Source: Gammaproteobacteria bacterium (GTDB lineage: Bacteria > Pseudomonadota > Gammaproteobacteria > Ga0077554 > Ga007554). From it: a stretch of DNA of 64,000 nucleotides. The notes below the pieces were generated by a model. It was not told the DNA's origin. It ran no database searches and worked only from the letters and a program-made list of their open reading frames with translations. The position numbers and the translations under genes are program-made. Shown here piece after piece: positions 1 to 9,613 of this stretch (position 1 is its first letter; each line of letters begins with the position of its first letter). The stretch is taken from NCBI GenBank assembly GCA_021731145.1, contig JAKFXX010000032.1, positions 16,597 through 80,596 of the forward strand, in the 5' to 3' direction.

Positions 1-2037
<2,037 letters not shown>

Positions 2038-2119
2038 TTTAGGAGCCAGTCAATATAAGATGACTAACCGTTAGAAATGACATGTACTTTCAGAAAAAAT
2101 GTTACCGGAGAAAAAACTT

Positions 2120-2509
2120 ATGAAGAAACTAATCGCAATCGCATTGTTCCTCGCAGCCACCGCCTCCAGCGGCATCTCGGGGCAAGCGATGGCGGCCACT
2201 AACCCCGCAGCTGCCGCAAACTCCAACGTAATTAATTTGAGTTCACAAGCGTGGCTGGGCAATTTCAAGCTGGATCAAAAACAATTGGCATCGATAAAAG
2301 CCGCCGTGGAAAGGGCACTGGATGCCCCTGTTGACGTGGAACAGCAGTGCGGCGATGAGACGGGCCTTTGCGTAGTACGCTCTGCGCGCGAATGGATTTA
2401 TGAGGGTGTCAAATACCGGAAGATTGTTATTTATCTCCACACGATAGGAGATGCTTCTGGTGCGGCTCGTCAAATCAATGGCAAATGGACCGAAATCACA
2501 ATAAAATAA
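2120..2509 (+). CDS. Small secreted protein of unknown function
   Basis: I do not recognise the family. The start at 2120 is chosen over the ATG at 2099 because GGAG lies 9 bases upstream and the protein then begins with a clean signal peptide: MKK, a hydrophobic stretch (LIAIALFLAATASSG), then a signal-peptidase-like AMA site. The mature part is about 100 residues with two Cys (QQCGDETGLCV), possibly a periplasmic disulfide. It follows valS by about 80 bases and converges on prfC with one base between the stops. Probably periplasmic; no catalytic motif seen. Confidence 0.75.
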   Translation: MKKLIAIALFLAATASSGISGQAMAATNPAAAANSNVINLSSQAWLGNFKLDQKQLASIKAAVERALDAPVDVEQQCGDETGLCVVRSAREWIYEGVKYRKIVIYLHTIGDASGAARQINGKWTEITIK

Positions 2510-2510
2510 A

Positions 2511-4091
2511 TCAATGCTCCCGCGTTGCCCGGAACTCGATGTCCGGCCAGCGCTCCTTGGTTAGTTCCAGATTGACGCGGGTGGGGGCTATGTAGGTCAG
2601 GTCACCCGCGCCGTCGAGGGCCAGATTGTCGCGGGCCTTGATACGAAATTCTTCGAGCTTTTTGGAATCGTCGCAACTGACCCAGCGCGCAGTGGCGACC
2701 TGCACGTTTTCGAAGCTGCACTCCACGCCGTACTCATGCTTCAGACGATAAGCCACCACATCAAATTGCAGCACGCCAACTGCACCCAGGATCAAGTCAT
2801 TGCTATTGAGGGGGCGGAATAACTGCGTCGCCCCCTCTTCACATAGCTGCAACAGCCCCTTTTGCAGGGCCTTCATGCGCAACGGATCGCGTAGCCGGGC
2901 ACGGCGAAACAGCTCTGGGGCGAAGTGAGGGATGCCGGTAAATTTGAGATCCTCGCCCTGTGTAAAGGTATCGCCGATCTGGATGGTGCCATGATTGTGC
3001 AGACCGATAATGTCACCGGGATAGGCATCCTCGACATGCTCACGCTCGCGTGCCATGAAGGTAATGGCGTTGGAAATCTGCACATCACGGCCAATGCGCA
3101 CCTGGCGCATCTTCATACCCGCAGTAAAGCTGCCCGAGCATACGCGCATGAAGGCGATGCGGTCGCGGTGCTGCGGGTCCATGTTGGCCTGTATCTTGAA
3201 TACGAAGCCACTGAATTTCTCCTCCAGTGGCGACACCTCGCGCGTCGTCGTTTCGCGCGGCAGCGGCGGCGGTGCATACTCAACAAAGGCATCCAGCAGC
3301 TCCTTGACGCCGAAATTGTTGATCGCGGAACCGAAGAACACCGGGGTCAGCCTGCCGTCCAGAAAAGCCTGTTTGTCAAAGACATTGCTTGCACCACGCA
3401 CCAGCTCAATCTCGTCACGGAACTCGCTCGCCAAACTTCCAAGCAGATCATCCAGGCGTGGATTGTCCAGACCCTCGATCACCTCGCCTTCCTTGATCTT
3501 GCCGCCGTGAGTGGCGCTGAACAGGTGCACACAATCGTGATAGAGATCAAACACGCCCTTGAAGCCCTTGCCCATGCCGATCGGCCAGGTAATGGGTGCG
3601 CAGCGGATCTTCAGCACCTCTTCCACCTCGTCGAGCAGATCGATGGGCGGGCGGCCTTCGCGGTCGAGCTTGTTGATAAAGGTGATGATCGGCGTGTCGC
3701 GCAAGCGGCACACCTCTATCAGCTTGATGGTGCGCTCTTCAACGCCCTTGGCGCTGTCGATCACCATCAGCGCGGAATCCACCGCCGTCAGAGTGCGGTA
3801 GGTATCCTCGGAGAAGTCTTCATGGCCTGGCGTATCGAGCAGATTGATGATCGCGTCCCGGTAAGGGAACTGCATCACTGACGACGTGACCGAGATGCCA
3901 CGCTGCTTCTCCAGCTCCATCCAGTCGGAGGTGGCATGGCGCGCGGCCTTGCGGCCCTTCACCGTACCGGCGAGCTGAATAGCGCCGCCGAATAACAGCA
4001 ACTTCTCGGTGAGCGTAGTCTTACCCGCATCGGGGTGAGAGATAATGGCAAAGGTACGGCGGCGCGCCGCCTCTTGGACAATATTGGTCAT
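2511..4091 (-). CDS. prfC: Peptide chain release factor 3 (GTPase)
   Basis: RF3 removes RF1 and RF2 from the ribosome after peptide release. The protein begins [20 protein letters not shown]. The G1 motif is [11 protein letters not shown]3 is DTPGHEDF and G4 is NKLD, followed by the translation-factor beta-barrel and the RF3-specific C-terminal domain ([15 protein letters not shown]). Started this way it is about 526 residues, the normal size. The longer reading frame to 4139 adds 16 residues that do not look like RF3. It is monocistronic here and converges on the small secreted gene. The upstream region on this strand runs into a decayed mobile-element scar. Confidence 0.96.
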   Translation of the reverse strand: MTNIVQEAARRRTFAIISHPDAGKTTLTEKLLLFGGAIQLAGTVKGRKAARHATSDWMELEKQRGISVTSSVMQFPYRDAIINLLDTPGHEDFSEDTYRTLTAVDSALMVIDSAKGVEERTIKLIEVCRLRDTPIITFINKLDREGRPPIDLLDEVEEVLKIRCAPITWPIGMGKGFKGVFDLYHDCVHLFSATHGGKIKEGEVIEGLDNPRLDDLLGSLASEFRDEIELVRGASNVFDKQAFLDGRLTPVFFGSAINNFGVKELLDAFVEYAPPPLPRETTTREVSPLEEKFSGFVFKIQANMDPQHRDRIAFMRVCSGSFTAGMKMRQVRIGRDVQISNAITFMAREREHVEDAYPGDIIGLHNHGTIQIGDTFTQGEDLKFTGIPHFAPELFRRARLRDPLRMKALQKGLLQLCEEGATQLFRPLNSNDLILGAVGVLQFDVVAYRLKHEYGVECSFENVQVATARWVSCDDSKKLEEFRIKARDNLALDGAGDLTYIAPTRVNLELTKERWPDIEFRATREH

Positions 4092-4184
4092 TATGACGGA
4101 ACCGGCTTGAATGATCTGACAACTGCGGAATGTTCGCACTGGAAAAACAACAAGGGCTGCACTCTATCGCAACTCTTTAATTTT

Positions 4185-4232
4185 TGGTGGACCCGCTCGG
4201 ACTCGAACAGAGGACCAAGAGATTATGAGTCC
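4185..4232 (-). pseudogene. 3' half of a tRNA with CAU anticodon (likely attachment-site scar)
   Basis: Read on the minus strand, the segment runs from an anticodon loop CTCATAA through a variable region and T arm (TTCGAGTC) to an acceptor strand ending in encoded CCA. It resembles the 3' half of tRNA-Ile2 or tRNA-Met. The T stem has a mismatch, and the 5' half (D arm and 5' acceptor) is absent, since the sequence beyond 4232 is unrelated. Homology running from the anticodon loop to the 3' end is the classic footprint of integrase recombination at a tRNA gene. Not a functional tRNA. Confidence 0.65.
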
Positions 4233-4283
4233 GTTAATTTGAATCGCCATATCCAGCAATGCTTAACAACACGATAAATTATA

Positions 4284-4520
4284 TCACGATATCTCACTAT
4301 GCACCGCAATACCCAGACACCAGTGCAACTGGTTTTCGATCGCCCAGTGACCTCGCACGCCCTCGGCGGCTCGCTGGACTTCGGCGACGGGTAAGGTGCT
4401 GAGAAAATAGCGTGTTTCCAGCTTATCTCCTCGCCAATATGGCGCTCGCTCTGCACCCGCACGGCGCTTTGCAGGCCTTTCCACAGCGCTCGCTCGGGAA
4501 ACCACTCCATGGATTCGGCA
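4284..4520 (-). pseudogene. Remnant of an ISAs1-family transposase, C-terminal end
   Basis: Two overlapping minus-strand frames give consecutive pieces of an ISAs1-type transposase: LQSAVRVQSERHIGEE in one frame, and DKLETRYFLSTLP followed by VRGHWAIENQLHWCL in another. The frame changes near 4435, and the homology stops right after the HWAIENxLHW block, so the gene is frameshifted and cut at both ends. The rest of the transposase and its terminal repeats are not visible. It sits directly beside the tRNA half, so the locus has taken more than one insertion. Confidence 0.65.
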
Positions 4521-4700
4521 GGATCTTCGGCGCCAGCTTGGTGTTGTCCACGGTGATTTCAAAAGCTTGCATGACGACTGCTGCGCCATCGCCGGCCTTG
4601 ACCGTGAAGCGGTGCGGGCCAGGGCAGGCATGCCTATTTCACCACTCCACCGGTGGCTTCAGGGGATCGAGCTTGGCTGCTACTGCACGGGGAGCGCAAA

Positions 4701-4860
4701 CTCCAAGCACTCACTAGCACATGAACACATAAATTGTGCAGCGTAATGCCGCATGATTGTAGGTCGGCCTTCAGGCCGACATGTCTGGCTAAAGCCAGAC
4801 CTACATGGGATGCGGATCATGTTTCGTAATTTATAATTTCATGTACTCTAGTGCTTGGAG
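4701..4860. repeat. 160-bp imperfect inverted-repeat element (MITE-like)
   Basis: The left end (CTCCAAGCAC at 4701) and right end (GTGCTTGGAG finishing at 4860) are inverted copies. Similarity continues inward for about 38 bases, including CATGAACACATAAATT against AATTTATAATTTCATG. The centre carries a separate palindrome at 4758-4805 (TGTAGGTCGGC...GCCAGACCTACA) of a common intergenic type. No coding capacity. It lies immediately downstream of hsp20. Confidence 0.6.
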
Positions 4861-4886
4861 CTTGACCCAACCCCGCCAAAACAGCC

Positions 4887-5321
4887 CTACCTTATCGCAA
4901 GCTTCTTGGCCGCAGTCACCGCCTTTTTCGGCAGCGTCAACGTCAACACGCCGTCAGTATATTTTGCCTGGCTTTCGGTTTCATCCACGTCTTGGGCGAG
5001 CGTAAAGCTGCGGTACATGCTGCCATAATAGCGTTCGCTACGCAGCAACTTCTCGCCTTCCTTTTCTTCTTTTTCTTTTTTCACTTCGGCGCTGATGGCA
5101 ACCTGATTGCCATTGATCGTTACATTAATATCCTCTTTGTTTACGCCTGGCATCTCGGCACGCACCGTGTAGGCCTTGTCATTCTCGGAAATATCGAGTG
5201 TGAGCTGCGGTTTGCCCAGCATTTCATGGCGCAACGGCCTGACAAAGTCCCGCATCAACTCCTCAAGCCTGTTGTCAAAGGCGCTGATATCAAAGGGATT
5301 AAACCGAACAAGATTGGTCAT
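4887..5321 (-). CDS. Small heat-shock protein, Hsp20 family
   Basis: ATP-independent holdase that binds unfolding proteins as an oligomer in the cytoplasm. The 144-residue length is typical. It has a short N-terminal arm (MTNLVRFNPFD) and an alpha-crystallin domain from about residue 38 to 135, with the hallmark AEMPGVNKEDI, the charged loop KKEKEEKEGEK, and the A-x-x-x-x-GVLTLTLPK end motif. A strong ribosome-binding site (AAGGAGA) precedes the ATG. It is divergent from a 2-hydroxyacid dehydrogenase, and a perfect FNR-type site lies between them, so oxygen limitation may control it. Confidence 0.93.
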   Translation of the reverse strand: MTNLVRFNPFDISAFDNRLEELMRDFVRPLRHEMLGKPQLTLDISENDKAYTVRAEMPGVNKEDINVTINGNQVAISAEVKKEKEEKEGEKLLRSERYYGSMYRSFTLAQDVDETESQAKYTDGVLTLTLPKKAVTAAKKLAIR

Positions 5322-5387
5322 GACATGTCTCCTTTTCCTTGAGTGGGAACTGCAAGGGAAATATATACCCGGCTAACTCAAGAAACC

Positions 5388-5401
5388 TTGATATAGATCA
5401 A
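5388..5401. promoter_or_regulatory. Perfect FNR/Anr-type binding site
   Basis: TTGATATAGATCAA is an exact match to the TTGAT-N4-ATCAA consensus for FNR-family oxygen or NO sensors. It lies between the divergent hsp20 (start 5321) and dehydrogenase (start 5478), 67 and 77 bases from the respective start codons, a workable position for activating either. Only the sequence match is seen; binding is inferred. Confidence 0.7.
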
Positions 5402-5477
5402 TAAAAATGCAGTTATTACCCCTCATACTGGGCAGTGTGGGCGGTTAGTAAGATGCTTTTTTAACGGATACAAGTAT

Positions 5478-6494
5478 ATGGTTGCCGATATTACCTTTTA
5501 CGATGTCTCGGAAGACCAGCACCCGCTGCTGCGCAGGGCGCTTCATAATTATCCGTTTTGGGACGCCCGGCTGGTGGAGGAACCACTGAGCCTGACAAAT
5601 ACCACGCTTGCGGAAAAGAGCGCGGCTATCTCAATCTTCACCGATAGCCCGATCACCCTGGAGATACTTGAACGGCTTCCGGCGCTGCGCCTCGTGGCGA
5701 CACGTTCTTCCGGTTTCGATCATATTGATCTGGCGGCCACGACACAGCACCGGGTAGCCGTGAGCAATGTGCCACACTATGCTGAAATCGCAAAAGCAGA
5801 ATATGCCTTCGGCCTGCTCATCGCCCTGATGCGGCGCCTGACGCCCACATTGAAGCGATGCACCAATGGCAACTTTTCCCGCATCGGTCTCACAGGGCAG
5901 AATTTGCACGGCAAGACGTTGGGGGTAATCGGCACTGGCCCGGTCGGGATGCAGGTGGTGCGCTTCGCCCACGCCTTCGGCATGCGCATCCTGGCCTGGG
6001 ATCCTCTGCCCAATGCACAGGCTTATCTGGACCTTGAGGCCTTGTTGCCACAGGTGGATGCGCTTAGTCTCCACCTGCCTTATACCGGCACCCTGCATCA
6101 CCTGTTCGATGAGGCGCGGCTGCGATTACTCAGGGCGGGAGCGGTGCTGGTCAATACCGCGCGCGGGGGGCTGATCGACAGCCGGGCATTGGCACGGCTG
6201 CAGGCGGAGGGACATTTCGGCGGTCTGGCACTGGATAGTTTCGAGGGAGAAAGGGTATGGCTCCATGCCCAGGCGCCCCTGCCGCGTGACCTGACACCAA
6301 CGCAGCTTGAGCAGGCGCTGCACAGCTTTCAGTTACAGTTGGGTGAAAACGTCATCCTGACGCCCCACAATGCCTTCAACACCACCGAGACGTTGGAGAG
6401 TAGCCTGTCAACAACGATTGAAAACATAGGCGGATTTTTTGCCGGGCAACCGCAGAATATCGTGAAACTTGAGCACGAATCACCGCTCGAATAA
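5478..6494 (+). CDS. D-isomer-specific 2-hydroxyacid dehydrogenase (D-lactate dehydrogenase-like)
   Basis: NAD-dependent interconversion of a 2-oxoacid and a D-2-hydroxyacid. The 338-residue protein has the split catalytic domain and a central Rossmann fold with GVIGTGPVGMQV. Catalytic residues are visible: Arg in NTARGGLID, an acidic residue in the LDSFEGE segment, and His in LTPHNAF. The YDVSEDQHP-like start and the arrangement resemble fermentative D-lactate dehydrogenases, but the exact substrate cannot be read. The upstream FNR-type site fits an anaerobic role. Its 3' end overlaps the convergent rlmD by 15 bases. Confidence 0.88.
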   Translation: MVADITFYDVSEDQHPLLRRALHNYPFWDARLVEEPLSLTNTTLAEKSAAISIFTDSPITLEILERLPALRLVATRSSGFDHIDLAATTQHRVAVSNVPHYAEIAKAEYAFGLLIALMRRLTPTLKRCTNGNFSRIGLTGQNLHGKTLGVIGTGPVGMQVVRFAHAFGMRILAWDPLPNAQAYLDLEALLPQVDALSLHLPYTGTLHHLFDEARLRLLRAGAVLVNTARGGLIDSRALARLQAEGHFGGLALDSFEGERVWLHAQAPLPRDLTPTQLEQALHSFQLQLGENVILTPHNAFNTTETLESSLSTTIENIGGFFAGQPQNIVKLEHESPLE

Positions 6495-7802
6495 TGCGAT
6501 GGATTCTACGTGCGTGGTATGCGGGAACATGTCCATGACACCTGCGCTGACCAGGCGGTAGCCATGATTGTGCACCAGCTCGGCGGCATCACGCGCCAAA
6601 GTGGCGGGATTGCATGAGACATACACCATGCGCGAGGCACCAAACGCAGACAGGTGTTTGACGGCCTCAAAGGCACCAGTGCGGGGCGGGTCGAGCAGTA
6701 TCTTGTCAAAACCGGGGCCGGCCCATGAATAATCCACAGCAAGATTCAAATCGGCGGCATGGAACTCAACATTGGTGATGCCATTGCGTTGCGCATTGTC
6801 GCGTGCGCGTTGCACCAGTTCCTCGCTCCCCTCCACGCCCACCACGCTGCCCGCGCGCCGCGCCAGCGGCAGTGTGAAATTGCCCAAGCCACAAAACAAA
6901 TCGAGTATTCGCTCGCCCGGCTGCGGGTCCAATAGCTCCAGCGCACGATTGATCATCGTGCGGTTGAGTTCGACATTCACCTGGGTGAAGTCGGTGGGCA
7001 GGAAGAACAGCTCGAGATCGTAATCCGGCAGACGATAGCTGAGCGTGGCGGACTCCGGCCACAGCAGTGTCGCTGTCTCCGGTCCACCCGGTTGCAGATA
7101 GATCTGAAAACCGTGGCGCTCGCCAAATCCACGCAGCCTGATTTGATCGTCGCCATCAAGATCGGCAAGGGTACGAAACACCAAGGCGGTATGATGGTCG
7201 CCTACTGCAATCTCAATCTGTGGTATGCGGTCACGCGCGTCCATGCCATTGAGCAACGCCCGCAGCTCCACAATGCGCTCACCCACGGAGGGATCAAGCA
7301 CATCGCAGCGCGTCAGGTCGGCGAGCAGGTTGCTGCGTTTTTCACGGAAGCCCACCAGCATTGCCGGTTTTTTTATCGCATATTTCGCGCTCAGACGCGC
7401 CTTGCGCCGGTATCCCCGGTGTCGCCCGGTGAGCGGGGACAGCAGGGATTCAGGGGCCACCTTGCCGATGTGTGCAAGGCTGTCGAGCAGCACCTGCTGC
7501 TTGGCGAGAATCTGTGCCTCAACCGCCATGTGCTGCAGGCTGCAGCCGCCGCACACATTGAAATGCGGGCAGCGCGGTTCGACACGGTGCGGTGAGGCTT
7601 TGAGTATCTGCACCACTTGGCCTTCATCATAACGCCTGTGTTGTGCGACATAGGTAAACATCACCTCCTCGCCCGGCAACGCCCCTTCGATAAACACCGC
7701 CTTGCCGCCGATATGCGCCACGCCACGGGCGTCCTGAGTCAGGGATTCAACATCGGCCCGCACCGGTTCGGCCGGCATTTTTTTGAGATTGCGTCTTGTC
7801 AT
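6480..7802 (-). CDS. rlmD: 23S rRNA (uracil-1939-C5) methyltransferase
   Basis: SAM-dependent m5U methyltransferase with an iron-sulfur cluster. The N-terminal TRAM region (DARGVAHIGGKAVFIEGALPGE) is followed by a Cys cluster (CPHFNVCGGC and a later TRCDV Cys), then the Rossmann methyltransferase domain with LDLFCGLGNFTLPLA, the LLDPPRTG motif and the catalytic Cys in YVSCNPATLARD. The start MTRRNL at 7802 is preferred over 7841, which would run into the upstream exonuclease gene. It is probably co-transcribed with cysM and the exonuclease. Confidence 0.94.
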   Translation of the reverse strand: MTRRNLKKMPAEPVRADVESLTQDARGVAHIGGKAVFIEGALPGEEVMFTYVAQHRRYDEGQVVQILKASPHRVEPRCPHFNVCGGCSLQHMAVEAQILAKQQVLLDSLAHIGKVAPESLLSPLTGRHRGYRRKARLSAKYAIKKPAMLVGFREKRSNLLADLTRCDVLDPSVGERIVELRALLNGMDARDRIPQIEIAVGDHHTALVFRTLADLDGDDQIRLRGFGERHGFQIYLQPGGPETATLLWPESATLSYRLPDYDLELFFLPTDFTQVNVELNRTMINRALELLDPQPGERILDLFCGLGNFTLPLARRAGSVVGVEGSEELVQRARDNAQRNGITNVEFHAADLNLAVDYSWAGPGFDKILLDPPRTGAFEAVKHLSAFGASRMVYVSCNPATLARDAAELVHNHGYRLVSAGVMDMFPHTTHVESIALFER

Positions 7803-7815
7803 GCTTCGGTGTTTA

Positions 7816-8586
7816 TTACCGCCACGCCTGCAGAAACTCATTGAGGTGGGTCTTGTTCTCTTTGATCAGTGCATCGCGCAGGCGCTGGCTCTCCCCAGCG
7901 TAGGACTCAGCAGTAAGGCGCCCCCTGATCAACTCAAAGCGCAAATAGACGAGGTAGGTGTTGAGCACATCCGTCTCGCAATAGTTGCGGATGCCGATGA
8001 TATCGCCGCGCTGGTAGCTGTCCCACACCTGGGCGCCGTGCATGCCCATCTTGCCGGGAAAGCCCAACAACATGGCGATATCGTCCAGCGGTGCGGTGGC
8101 GCGCGCCTGAAAACCCGACAGCACATCCATCAGATCGGTATGCCGGTCATGATAGCGGTTCAGGTAATTGTTCCAGCGAAACTCGCGATTATCATCTCCG
8201 GTATCCCAGTAACGCGGCGCGGCGATGCCGTGCAGCAAGGCGCGATAGTGCAGCACCGGGAGATCAAATCCTCCGCCATTCCATGTCACCAGGGTGGGGG
8301 TGAATCTGTCGATGCCGTCGTAGAAGCGCTGGATCAACTCCTGCTCCGGGGCATCCGGCTCACCCAACGACCAGACCTTGACGGTATCGCGGGTGCGCAG
8401 AACCGCGGAGATTGCAACGATCTTTTGCAGGTGCAGGCGCAGAAAATCCGAACCGCCAGTCTCCTGGCGGCGCAGGTGATACATCACTTCGGCAACGTCC
8501 TTGTCGCTCAGCCCCTCCAGCGCATGAAGCCGCCGGCCCGCCTCGACATCAGGCACCGTTTCAATATCAAAGACAAATACATTCAT
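7816..8586 (-). CDS. Predicted 3'-5' exonuclease, PolB-like DnaQ fold
   Basis: A stand-alone exonuclease-fold protein of 256 residues. ExoI motif is FVFDIETVPD, ExoII is LVTWNGGGFDLP, and the C-terminal ExoIII region is IRNYCETDVLNTYLVYLRF with the conserved Asp. This matches the family annotated as predicted PolB-like 3'-5' exonuclease. A DNA or RNA repair or processing role is inferred. Its ATG overlaps the cysM stop by 4 bases, so the two are translationally coupled. Confidence 0.88.
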   Translation of the reverse strand: MNVFVFDIETVPDVEAGRRLHALEGLSDKDVAEVMYHLRRQETGGSDFLRLHLQKIVAISAVLRTRDTVKVWSLGEPDAPEQELIQRFYDGIDRFTPTLVTWNGGGFDLPVLHYRALLHGIAAPRYWDTGDDNREFRWNNYLNRYHDRHTDLMDVLSGFQARATAPLDDIAMLLGFPGKMGMHGAQVWDSYQRGDIIGIRNYCETDVLNTYLVYLRFELIRGRLTAESYAGESQRLRDALIKENKTHLNEFLQAWR

Positions 8587-9473
8587 TCAGGAAATACCCC
8601 GGTAGACAGATAGCGATCACCCCGGTCGCAGGCAATGCTGACGATCACGGCGTTCTCCACTTCTTGTGACAGACGCAATGCCGCGTACAGCGCACCACCG
8701 GAAGAAATGCCCGCGAAAATACCCTCGCGCGCCGCGAGCAGCCGCGTGGTGTCCTCCGCCTCCATCTGCCCCACTTCCATGACACGATCCACACGGGAGG
8801 CGTCATAAATCCTCGGCAGGTATTCCTTGGGCCAGCGGCGGATGCCCGGGATATTGGCGCCCTCTGCCGGGTGTACGCCAACAATCTGGATAGCGGAGTT
8901 TTGTTCCTTGAGATAGCGCGATACGCCCATGATGGTGCCGGTGGTGCCCATGGCGCTGACAAAGTGGGTGATCTTGCCGCCAGTGTCGCGCCAGATCTCC
9001 GGGCCGGTGCCTTCGTAGTGGGCGCAGGGATTGTCAGGATTGGAAAACTGATCGAGCCGCTTACCCTGCCCCGCCTGCTCCATATGCACAGCCAAATCAC
9101 GAGCCGCCTCCATGCCCCCTTCGCGCGGGACAAGCACCAGCTCCGCACCAAAGGCCTTCATCACCGCGCGACGCTCCACGCTCATATGCTCGGGCATGAT
9201 CAGCACCATACGATAACCCCTGATGGCGGCGGCCATCGCCAGGGCGATGCCGGTATTGCCGCTGGTGGCCTCGATCAAGGTATCGCCAGGCGCAATCTCA
9301 CCACGCGCCTCGGCGTGACGTATCATGCTCAGGGCGGCCCGATCCTTGACCGAGCCGGCGGGATTGTTACCCTCCAGCTTTACCAGAACGGCGTTGCTGG
9401 TGGCGCCCGGCAGACGCCGCAACCTGACCAGCGGGGTATTGCCGACAAATGTTTCAAGTGTTGAGAAATTCAT
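8583..9473 (-). CDS. cysM: Cysteine synthase B (O-acetylserine sulfhydrylase B)
   Basis: PLP enzyme making cysteine from O-acetylserine and sulfide or thiosulfate. 296 residues, the usual CysM length. The PLP lysine is in GSVKDRAAL, the substrate loop is EATSGNTGIALA, and the PLP phosphate loop region is MGTTGTIMG, with ISSGGALYAA near the end. It is the first gene of a minus-strand set with the exonuclease and rlmD, divergent from the TonB receptor. Confidence 0.95.
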   Translation of the reverse strand: MNFSTLETFVGNTPLVRLRRLPGATSNAVLVKLEGNNPAGSVKDRAALSMIRHAEARGEIAPGDTLIEATSGNTGIALAMAAAIRGYRMVLIMPEHMSVERRAVMKAFGAELVLVPREGGMEAARDLAVHMEQAGQGKRLDQFSNPDNPCAHYEGTGPEIWRDTGGKITHFVSAMGTTGTIMGVSRYLKEQNSAIQIVGVHPAEGANIPGIRRWPKEYLPRIYDASRVDRVMEVGQMEAEDTTRLLAAREGIFAGISSGGALYAALRLSQEVENAVIVSIACDRGDRYLSTGVFPE

Positions 9474-9613
9474 AATGGTAATTTTATCTCAATTTTTGCA
9501 GACAAACGCCCTTTTCTTTAGAATAAGGCCGATAGTTCTTCTCTTACAGCGTACGTGGCCATCCCCTGACTGACGCCCCCCGAAAAATACATTCTAATCC
9601 CGGAATCCCTACT

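Noticed and set aside
2925..3881. Long open frame (318 codons) antisense to prfC
   Set aside because: The opposite strand encodes RF3 with all GTPase motifs. The antisense product shows no family signature and follows from codon bias.
4185..4260. A functional tRNA gene
   Set aside because: Only the 3' half is present; the D arm and 5' acceptor strand are missing and the T stem has a mismatch.
4505..4640. Fragment of an Ig-like or cadherin-like domain on the minus strand (FTVKAGDGAAVVMQAFEITV)
   Set aside because: Too short, with no start, signal or neighbouring domain. It may be chance or a decayed remnant, so no call is made.
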